NCBI GenBank assembly: GCA_026260175.1
Contig: JAKCWW010001963.1
Location: 1 to 63,677, forward strand
Direction of reading: 5' to 3'
Origin: Reticulitermes lucifugus
Taxonomy: Eukaryota; Arthropoda; Insecta; Blattodea; Rhinotermitidae
Length of the DNA: 63,677 nt
The notes beneath the pieces are model-generated. The model was not told where the DNA came from. It saw only the letters and a list, made by a program, of their open reading frames with translations, and did not search any database. This document shows positions 48,901-58,200 of the stretch, piece by piece (position 1 is the stretch's first letter; the number at the start of each line of letters is the position of its first letter). A program made the translations under genes and the position numbers.

Positions 48901-51011
48901 GGAAAAAAATATATGGGCGTTTGTTATCTCAGTAACAAACGTTCAAACTCCATACAAAGGAGACAATATCTTAAATAGCTGAACTTCTCCAAGGCTGCTC
49001 GCATTCCATCAAGCTACTTATCCACGAGGACTGAAAAGTGCTGGGAGGTGATCATGATAATATTGTTGCTACAGGTAATTACCCTTCTTGGCGCGCTGGC
49101 AGTCATTGTACAGGCCGTACCAGTGTCAGGCATCGAGGAGAGCTACAGCCATATAGCCGTGGCGCCCATTGCTCTCTCGCAAGCTCCAGCGCTAGAAATC
49201 TCACACGCACCCTTCGCCATTGCTCACGCACCTGTGATCAAAGAAGTGGAACACCACGTACGTATTACTTTACTCACACTAGCGTTATGTAAACAGTGGG
49301 TAGAAATGGAAAGTTGAATTTCGAGTATACCTGCTTTTTAAATATGAGGCTTATTCTTTTATTCTATTATTGTTTTTTATTGTAAGTGGAGAGATTATAA
49401 ATGCAAACAAAATAGTAGCTGGAAGAGGTTAAGGGACGCAACCGCTTTTGCCAGGCAGGCGTAGATGGGAGGATAATATTCAAATGTAGCTTAAAGAAAT
49501 AGGATATGCAGTTCTGACCTGTACTGATTTCAGGGCAAGCACGAAAGGAGGGCTCTTACAAACACTGTTACAAAATTGCTCATTTATAAAACCAACATAT
49601 GCACATGTAATATACGTAACTATACAGTATTTTAAAATTTTAAAGTACAGTTTTTTGGTCACTCCTACATGTTTTGGCGTATGTCCGCCATTTCAGGGAG
49701 TCTATTCACCAATATTTAAAACTGACTAAGTATAATGCATTACAAAAGTGATACATATTATATCGTAGTACCTATATGTTTATTATTATTATTATTATTA
49801 TAAGTCCATCCATCAAAATTGTCCCACCATCACCAGGTGTGCCACTGCGGAAAATTCAGTTAGTAATCAATTAGATATCTTCAGATGGCAAACTATCACA
49901 CTCAGGTTTTATATAATTATTAGTTCGTTATTATACGGTGTCCTAATTAATTAATGAAGTATATTTTTTGTTTTCTCTGTGTCTTTTTCATTTGTGTCCT
50001 GTTTATTTTCGTCTGTTATTTGTGTCTGCACGTTGTGCTCTTTCTGTAATTGGCCATCTGGCTGTTGACTCGGCACATTAATAAACAAGAATTGAATTGA
50101 ATTATGGACACTCTACATTATCTTGGGTGTTTCGGATATTTTATCTATTTCCTAAACGTCTATCAAAAGGGAAATCTGGATGATGTCCTGAGATTGTTTA
50201 TTGTAAATAGCCGAAAAATGCACAAAGTTTACGGAGAATTTTCATATTTACAAAATAAATAATGAGACAAGACTGACGACTGAATAACAAATTGAAATCT
50301 AAATATAAACTGTAATATGCCAATAAAGTATAAGTTGTGTTAACTGTAAAAAACATTTTTTGGTACGTTCAACGGGGAAGGGCGACAGGCATTGAGGGTT
50401 ACGTCTGACAGTTTAAGGCAGTAAAAACGTGTACCACGTAGCAACAATTATACAGTGGGAAAAGTCACTAACATTTATATACTAATTCAAATATTATACT
50501 TGCATCTTTGAACATATTAAGGAACTTGTAAAACTAAGTATAAATATGAAAGGATGCCCCAATACTTCCATTCTTAATTTATTAACATTCTGTTCAAGTT
50601 CAAGTCATTTGTCGTTTTGATTTACCACAGACCAGAAATATCTGCAGCAGGAAGCTCTAACAAGAGTTTCGTTTCATGTTTCAGGCCCCACCACAGTACG
50701 AGTTCAGGTATGGAGTTAAGGATACACACACACATGATATCAAGGAGCAGGCTGAGAAGCGTATAGGTGACAAGGTTGAAGGTCACTACAGCCTGGTGGA
50801 GCCCGACGGCACCACGCGCACCGTCAAGTACTCCGCCGACCATCACAGTGGATTCAATGCTGTCGTGACAAAGTCCGGACACGCCGTCCATCCTGCCGCA
50901 GCTCCCCACAACGTGGTGGCAGCCCCCGTTATCTCCTACGCACACGCGCCGCTAACTACACACGAAGCTGCTCTTAGTTACGACCATGACGCAGAACTTA
51001 TTTATCACTAA
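45980..51011 (+). CDS. RR-2 cuticle protein (CPR family) 1
   Basis: A structural protein of the exoskeleton, secreted by epidermis, that binds chitin through its Rebers-Riddiford domain. Exons: 45980-45994 (five codons, MALFK), 49075-49257 and 50685-51011, all phase 0, 174 residues. The start follows the cuticle-gene pattern of a tiny first exon. Joined to exon 2 it yields a signal peptide, [19 protein letters not shown], cleaved near VP. The Ala/His-rich middle has AHAP-type repeats ([10 protein letters not shown]). The RR-2 domain, residues about 67-132, reads [20 protein letters not shown], then '[20 protein letters not shown]', then 'GFNAVV'. It keeps the aromatic residues of the consensus. 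A His/Ala-rich tail follows. The in-frame ATGs at 49048-49054 would give an alternative leader, but they precede the acceptor CTACAG. Intron 1 carries a mariner relic and a SINE. Confidence 0.93.
46590..46995 (+). mobile_element. LINE family 1 tail in cuticle gene 1 intron 1
   Basis: It carries '[16 protein letters not shown]'-like, '[17 protein letters not shown]'-like and '[20 protein letters not shown]'-like segments in shifting frames, ending '[15 protein letters not shown]' and CATCGAATTAGTTA. Position and order match the other tails. It is decayed. Confidence 0.55.
47092..48599 (+). mobile_element. Mariner-type element (dead)
   Basis: The right end (ACTTTTGACTCGCACCTCGTA at 48579-48599) and left end (TACGAGGGCGAGGTGC from 47092) are imperfect inverted repeats with a TACGAGG start. 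Between them lies a broken mariner transposase. Left-end placement is tentative because internal identity is low. It is inserted in intron 1 of cuticle gene 1. Confidence 0.6.
47518..48530 (+). pseudogene. Mariner transposase pseudogene
   Basis: It starts at an ATG near 47518 ([20 protein letters not shown] resembles the mariner N-terminal block). After frameshifts it reads [20 protein letters not shown], then '[20 protein letters not shown]', '[20 protein letters not shown]', 'DSAPAHLA' and '[11 protein letters not shown]'. The first catalytic Asp region (DE.WV) is still visible and the 'DNAPAH' box has become DSAPAH. There are multiple stops and shifts, so it is inactive. Confidence 0.75.
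48655..48905 (+). repeat. tRNA-derived SINE (family A) copy 1
   Basis: The head has an A-box-like GTGGCCGCGCGATCTAAG and a B-box GGTTCGAATCCCG. The body continues with CTCTTGTGAGTGTTG, GACGGGCTGATCGCTCG, TCCAGAGGAGTC and AGGAGGCCTAGACCCACTAG, and ends near a poly-A stretch at 48901. It is similar to 56383-56635. The opposite strand gives open peptides (..[19 protein letters not shown]..) that are not real proteins. Confidence 0.75.
49435..49570 (+). mobile_element. LINE family 1 tail fragment
   Basis: One frame reads [14 protein letters not shown], typical of family 1 tails, followed by a short downstream region. It is decayed and lies in intron 2 of cuticle gene 1. Confidence 0.45.
49669..49697 (-). 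repeat. Hammerhead-like module
   Basis: The minus strand has CTGAAATGGCGGACATACGC, then CAAAACATGT: a GGCG/CGCC stem with a changed GAAAC box. Confidence 0.4.
49985..50105 (+). mobile_element. LINE family 2 3' UTR only
   Basis: TGGCCATCTGGCTGTTGACT, then CGGCACATTAATAAACAAGA and ATTGA-type tail repeats, match the reversed copy at 40012-40130. It has no coding part and is severely 5'-truncated. It lies in intron 2 of cuticle gene 1. Confidence 0.7.
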
Positions 51012-53254
51012 GTAGTTAGCAATGCCTGTTCATTTAAGTCACTTCCATAAAGCCCACTTGTGACCAAATGTACATACGTCTGCCAACCTGCTTAATTAAC
51101 GGAACAAGTCTTATACTGCGGTTTCAGTTCACAGACGAGCCTGATTTCAGCTCAAGGGAAAACAACTTTGGTCTATGACACCTCATCTTGCAACTTATGG
51201 CTATAATGTGTCTTATTTTCGACATATTCGACTGAGGTAAAAATATGTTTGAAATAACCGTATGACTATTTAAAGACTGTACTCATATAATGAAATATGT
51301 GATGTAAGAACTGACAAACAATGGTAAAGTTTCTTTTTCTGTAAACTTTAATTTTAAGAATTTATAATTTTGGAGACAAGAATTCTTACATGAACTTTAA
51401 TTTTTTTTGCCAAACTTTCAGGAATTAAGAAAGGCGCAAATTGGCAGCGAATAACCTACAATGTACTTTCTTCAAGCACCTTCTCAGACGGAAGAGTAGA
51501 ATGTCATTAATGTATAGAACACTTACTGCATGAAGTGCTTACAGACTCGGTTGCAAATTAACATTGTAAGGCGTCATATAATACGTCAATATAAAACAAT
51601 ATTTGAAAAATATTTAGCTGATGGCTTTGGGTATTACATATGCAGTAACCCTGTTCAGCTTAGATTGAAGTATATACGTTAAATAATATTCGAGTACTAT
51701 TTACAAGATGAAAAGATGCACGGTGATTAAAGAATAAAATATTCGAGTAATTTATTTACACAGACTGCCACGGTGAGTGTACCTTGTCACATCAGTTCAG
51801 CCTGATTATACGAATGCCACTGACTTCAAGTAAACCTCATGGACACATTTAAAACTTTATTCTCACACATTATCATAATCTTTTATCAATATCGCCTTAT
51901 AGTTACATTGTGAATGTGGGAAATTACAACCGATATTCATTTCTCATGCTCCACTATCATTCTAAGCATTTATTTTTAATTTTTTATATTGTTAAAAATA
52001 TTTTTCTATCCGTTCTCATCATTAGCACTTTCATTCAAAGTCACAAATCATTTATTTTTGCTAAAATAAGTTTTGTGTTCAGTGATTTTTTTTTACGAGG
52101 ACCAATATCATCGTCATTCCTAATGGTCACCTAAATAAAGAACAATTAAGCACAACAACAACTTGCGATGTAAGTGTGTGTGTGTGTAGAAATCGTGATG
52201 TAAAGTTTCCTGCTGTTACTCAGTACTATAGTGTTCCAATTAAGAGCGAAAGTTAAATATATAATATGGTAATAAATGTTTCAAATGTAATCCAACATTA
52301 ATTTTCTTTCCCCTCCTAAGCAACACCAAAGGACAAAAAGAATTAATTTAACTTTGCCTTTTATTACTGTGAGAAATAAAACTTGGCAAAGGGAAGTGTT
52401 CAGGAAATAGTTACGAAATGAAATAAGGGATAAGTAAAGGGCCTGATATGGGACACCGTTCTCTACTATTATTGTTGGGGTACCTAAACCAACGGGGACA
52501 TAATGGGATGGACCATGTAGAAAACAAGAAAAGCATATAGACTTTTGAACGGAAATACATACAAAGCGGCCATTTTGGATACCAAGAATGAGCTGAAAGA
52601 ATATGTTAACATATATGTGAGAAAAATATTCTATGGGAATATAAAATGGGTTCAGCTAGCTCCAGGCTCTGTTTCATGGCTTTAACATAAGAGACAACAA
52701 ACTGACACTTGACAACATAATAATTATTTAAATTTTTTGTGGGTATAATCAGGTGCTCCACAATTTGCCATCGTCATACGAGTATTAATTCTGGGTTGAG
52801 TGAACGAAGAAGTGTTGGATAGGACAGACGTACATGTCCACAAAATGTTGGTTGCAAAACCTACACGTAAAGACGCCACACGAAACAGTCGTAGATAAGA
52901 GAGTCGTATTAAAATAAACAAGGAAGACATTTTGTATTGATACACGTTTTAAGTGACTGGCCCAAGATAAGATCTAATTCTTGATGTTTGTGAATTAGGA
53001 TGTATACTTCCATAAAAAGGCCAGCTTTATTTTATTTTCCTACATTTCATCCTAAAAAGGAGAAACTATGCCTGTAAATTCGCCACGATCTCTGTGCATG
53101 TGTGTGCATGTGTGTCTGGGGGTGCTTCCAGTTTAATTTTTAAAACAACAGACCGATTTTCACGAAAAGTTGCAAAAAGAGAATGCTATGAGAACACACC
53201 CTAAAGCCATACTTTCTAATTACCTATAACGGATAACATACGTGAAAAATTTGA
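51012..53254. other. 3' flank of cuticle gene 1, no gene recognised
   Basis: AATAAA at 51733-51738 and near 52134 are polyadenylation candidates. A short (GT)n tract lies at about 52174-52187 and a repeat-like motif at 53095-53190 (TGTGTGCATGTGTGTCTGGG). No exon was seen. Confidence 0.4.
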
Positions 53255-53600
53255 AATGTGGTGCTGGAGAAGGATGGAGAAGATCAGCTGGACCAATCGT
53301 GTGAAATATTAAGAATTATTACATAGGGCCAAGGAGGAGAGGAATATCCTACGTACAATACAAAGAATGAAGGCTGACTGGATTGGTCACATCTTGCATT
53401 GGGACTGACTTCTAAACACGTTACTGAAAGAAAGATAGAAGGGACGGGAAGAAGAGAAAGAAGACGTAAGCAGCTACTGGATGATCTTCAGGAAACGAGA
53501 GGATACTGGAAATTAAAAGAGGAAGCACTAGATCGCACTCTGTGGAGAACTCGGTTTGGAAGAGGCCACGGGCCTCTCGTAAGAGAGAAAATGGGATAAT
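53255..53600 (+). pseudogene. Non-LTR retrotransposon ORF tail (LINE family 3)
   Basis: After a stop-ridden start (WRRMEKISWTNRVK.., RNILRTIQRMKADWIGHIL), an open stretch from about 53430 reads GRRERRRKQLLDDLQETRGY, then WKLKEEALDRTLWRTRFGRG and a stop at 53599. This 'RRRKQLLDDLKE..GYWKLKEEALDRT' ending is a recurrent insect retrotransposon tail distinct from families 1 and 2. It is broken by several stops and shifts. Confidence 0.65.
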
Positions 53601-53994
53601 GACAATGGGTAATAACAACATGGCAGAAGTGCAAACATGTGAGAGGTGAGACAGCGACACTACCTATATACATATTTAAGGTTCTGACATGAAAAAAGGT
53701 AACAACCCTTAAAAATGTACACCCCATCTGAAGGTAGAGTACAAAATGATAAGATGGCGGTCGTGAAAGACTACTGAATTATGAGTTTAATAGCGCTAGG
53801 TAACGAACGAGTAGAGTCGGAAGGAAGCTTGATTATGAACATAACCCTAAATCAAATATGTAATAATTTTGTAAGTATACAATTACAAACATGGCAACGA
53901 CGCAAAACTTTGAGTAGTATCCGTCAAATGTAATGTAGCTTAAATGGAATTTGTACTTAAGTACTTAACAAAAGTCAAATAAAACAACAAGACA

Positions 53995-54235
53995 AACACT
54001 AATATGTAACAAGGTAAATTTCACCCTAGAAATTGCAATGAAGACCCAGAGGGGGGTAGAGGTACGCCACGCCCCGGCCGCTTTACGCCCGGAAAAGGAA
54101 CCCGGTACCCATTTTACAGGAGACTGGGAGGGCCACAGGCCCGTACTGGACGGGTACGGAAAATCTCGCACCTACTGAGTTTCGATCCCTGGACCGTCCA
54201 GCCCGTAGCGATACGCTATCCCGGCCCACTAACTG
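53995..54235 (+). repeat. SINE-like family B copy (CpG-preserved)
   Basis: TTCACCCTAGAAATTG, then GGGGGGTAGAGGTACGCCAC, CCCCGGCCGCTTTACGCC, GGTACCCATTTTACAGG and CGATACGCTATCCCGGCCCA. It is the same family as 15000-15290, but its CG sites are intact. Confidence 0.7.
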
Positions 54236-54579
54236 ACATGCAGAACCAGCAATATGTGCAACAGGAAAGTAGGTTTTGAGTTCAGTTCAGAACTCTCGCA
54301 TCCTTGTAAGATTTGAAGATCTCGCGGCGACTAAATTTAATAAAATCCTTTGCATTAGGCGGTCAATGCAGCTCAACGATACACAAATGGATTCCGTTTC
54401 GTTCGTCAAGGTTCTGATCAGCCCGAGAATATTTCATTGAATCCTTCTTCACTTTTAGGACACAAAGTAGTCTCATACAAAATCGTTATATAAGTACAAA
54501 CAAAAAAAAATTTATGATCAAAATGGCAATTTTTGTATTCAAGATAGTAATCCTACGCTACGAAGACGTATGGAGGAAT

Positions 54580-54790
54580 GAAGGTATAGCGCCACTCGTT
54601 CCTAACCCCGACAATAGATGGAGCTAAGCGGTCATTTTCACGCCCCCATCGCTTACACCTGTTGAAAGGGCACTCAGTTACCCACTAAATATGAAGCTGG
54701 GTAGGTCCCATAGCTGGCAGGACTTACTGGAGAAGAGAAAAAACTACTGTCTCTGCCGGGATATGCAGTCTAGTCCGTAACTTAGCCATA
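54580..54790 (+). repeat. SINE-like family B, diverged copy
   Basis: It shares AATAGATGGAGCTAAGCGGTC, 'TTTTCACGCCCCC' and 'GGGCACTCAGTTACCCAC' with the other B copies, but its right half differs (CTGCCGGGATATGCAGTC). It may be a subfamily. Confidence 0.5.
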
Positions 54791-55180
54791 ATATTGACCG
54801 AGACACTCCGGCTCCTTCTTAAATTGGGACCATTTTATCAAGGACCTACAATCAAAGACAAGGATAAAGGATAATTCGACCAAGCTTGTAAGAGTTACTG
54901 GATCATGACAATTACAACGTAAACACAGAGAAGAAAGTGTGACGATCCTAACGAGTTATATCCACAGTATTCCCGCAACAAGAACATTGCATTACTGTAA
55001 TACATCGTATATTGGACTTTTAATTAGTCATATCTTACGTGAAAATGGAAAGAAGGGAGGCGGAGAATGGCGGAAACAACAGAGTAAAGTGAAAATGTTT
55101 AACTGGAAAAATGTAGCAGCTGGTGACAATCTAAACACGAGCTGCATAATAACCCCTCACACAGCACTGGCATGTGCGTA

Positions 55181-55212
55181 TATATAAAGGGAACTTGTTG
55201 CTGCTCTAGTCA
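55181..55212 (+). promoter_or_regulatory. TATA box and initiator of cuticle gene 2
   Basis: TATATAAAGG starts at 55181, and an AGTCATTC initiator with A at 55212 lies 31 bp downstream, giving a 5' UTR of about 55 bases to the ATG at 55267. Spacing is the same as at cuticle gene 1. Confidence 0.7.
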
Positions 55213-55266
55213 TTCGGGCTGGTGCACTGATATACCGCTTGTCTAACGTCACTCACTTTTGGTAAC

Positions 55267-58200
55267 ATGGCTTCCCTGGAGGTGAGTTCTAGCAAATAAT
55301 CTTATAATCTTGTACATATTAAACAACAAACCTGCTCCAGTGACCACTAAATTAGAATAAATCAAGCTGGCAAACGTAAGCACAGCATGACTCTTACGGC
55401 GATACAGCTGTGTCATTTCCTTTAAATCTTAACGTCATCAATGACAATCTTAGATTCTTTGTTACACACAGCATAAAGCGACGATTTTAAGCAGAAGGCT
55501 GACACGTTAAGATTATTTTAAATAAATATTTTATACTTCTACACCGCAAATTAAACAGGGTTAAATTATGTTCAAAATAAATAAATAAATAAATAATAAA
55601 AATAATTAAGGCTAGGGTGAAATTTTTCTTTTACCAAAGAAATGGTGCATTCATACGCAAGTTATTTACGTATGGTGGACAATTATTCAAATTGGTAAGC
55701 ATACAAACCTAAGTGTTGTTCCGTATAAAATTTTGGAAACGAAAGAGTTAAGTCCCTTTTGTTTATTTATTCTTAAACCCGTCTTAATACGGCAAAAAGT
55801 ATTTGACATATAATGTAATGTTAATCATTACGCTGCTTTTTTTACCCTTAAACAAAGAAAACAAATTTAGTCGAGGGCAACTGCTATTTCTTTTACTATT
55901 CATGAAAACACAGCTACACGTTTCGGCTATGTCCGAGCCATTATCAGGCTGTACAGCAAACTAAGATATAGTATATAACACGTATAAAATTAACATACGG
56001 TATAATCAAGTGTGATATCCACCTGTTAAAATTTCGTATTCTTGACACACTAAAATGTCCATATTTATACTGTTAACACAATGAACATACATCCCTCCTT
56101 GATATACAAAATAAGACGACCGCAGTTGGCCACGGAATGCACACGAAGGTAAACACAGACAAAAACCGTTCCGTGAAGCTGTCTCCAAAGACCATGATTT
56201 ACACAGTGAAAGTGGTAGCAGTATTACGAAGATCCCAATACGCTTTAAAACATACACTGAAAAGCAAGTCATATTATTCTTATGTTATTTGAATTAATTA
56301 CATACAAAATAGAGTAGGCAAATTATAATCTCGGTCATTAATATTGCAGACAAAATTTACAATTATAAAGAAACACAGGGCTGATCCCAGTGGCCGCGCC
56401 GTCTAAGGTGTGGGTCTGCGGCCGTTCGCTTGCTGGAATTGCGGGTTCGAATACCGCCGGAGGCATGGATGTCTGTCTCTTGTGAGTGTTGTGTGTGTAG
56501 TTAGGTAGAGGCCTCTGTGACGGGCCGATCACTCGTCCAGAGGAGTCCTACCGAATGTGGCGTGTCTGAGTGTGATCTTTAATCTCAACAATAAGGAGGC
56601 CTAGGCCCACTAGGGGCTGTTGGGCAACGAAAAGTAAAAAGTAGACACGGACTGCATAACTAGAATTTCTACAAGCGTCTTCATAAATCGGCGACTAAGC
56701 CAAGAGATTGAGAATATACGTAGTACAATGCCAGGACACTGAAATTGACAACGTTTTTAGGCGCGTTCGCAAAATTGTGAAAACTGACTATTAGCTTCTT
56801 AATGTCTGTCTGTCCGTCCACATGGAACTCGGCTCCTACTAAACGGATTTTCATGGAATTAGATATTTGAGTATTTTTCGAAACTCTGTCGAGAAAAATC
56901 AAGTCTCATTCAAATCTGACAAGAATAACGGGTACTTTACATGACGACCTACATACATATATGATAATATCTCGCTGAATTTCTGTTAGAATGAGAAATT
57001 TTTCAGACAAATGTTGTAGAGAAAATGAAAAAAGCCATTTTATGCTTAATAACTTTTTTTTTCGAAAATCGTAATTTTTTTAGATAAATTGGAAACATAT
57101 GGCACAGCCAGACAGACCACAAACGGCAATATAATACTGCGCACGCGCTTGGCATGGTGGATAACTAAGGTTACAGACGCACACTAAAAATATGTAATAC
57201 TTATTGCTTTTGCACGGCAACAACGGTTACGCGAACGCGCCTCAATGTTACGTTATACGTACATTGCCTGTCTTGCTAATCTTCAATTAATTTGATAATT
57301 TTAATAAACAGATATACAGCTCCTGACAAATACAAATACTGACATTATAATGTATCACGAATACGAAACGTTAACAGGCGGATCTGACACTTGATTTTAC
57401 CCTGCGATATTTTTAAACGTGTTTACACTACTTGTGACTTTGCTGTACGTCGTAATGATAGCTTGGACATAGCCGAAGCATGTAGCTTTGTTTTCATAAA
57501 TAGTAAAACAAACATTAGTTGCGCTCGACAGAATATGTTTTCTTTGTTTAAGAGTAAAATGCGCACATTGTTCATCTCTCTAACTCTTAGTTGAAAGCAT
57601 TTTTCGCTCCGACAAATATTTAAAGAGTTAAAATGGTGACTCACACAGAAGGGCACAAAGCTCTGCGCGCAAGGTGTCCCCTTTTTGTCTGAATTTAGCC
57701 CAAACTGAAAGAGACCGACAACTTTCGTATCATTCGCACATATAAAATTTCATTTTTCTCCCTAATATGTACCTGTACTTTTCGCCTTAAGAGTGTCTTG
57801 GTTGAGTTTAATTAAACTATTCTTCATTTGACTATACAAAATTAATTAAATATTTGGGTTCGAAGGAGTTTTAAATTGTAGTAGTTTCGACGGTGGTGAA
57901 GATCTTTCGCGTGATAGAAATGATTCTGCGTGTTTGTATAACAAAACAGTGTATATCTATCTAGCTAGAGCACGTAACTAGTAGGTCAGTGGAGTAGGGT
58001 TCAGTATGTTAAATACCGCTATTCTGGTTGACTTGATCAAGCCTATCACTAGGCCTATTACTGTGCACTTTTGTACGAAAATAATTAATCTGTTCTTCGA
58101 AACTACCTTTACACTTCTACTAAACAAAACCACATTTCTGAATAGTGAACAGGCTATACGTCACATTGTTATCAACAAAATATTAATGCGGCCCGCACAA

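Noticed and set aside
49048..49317. Alternative start [15 protein letters not shown] for cuticle protein 1
   Set aside because: The ATGs precede a good acceptor (GTTGCTACAG), while the TATA-linked MALFK exon at 45980 gives the standard cuticle-gene layout and a better signal peptide. It is not fully excluded.
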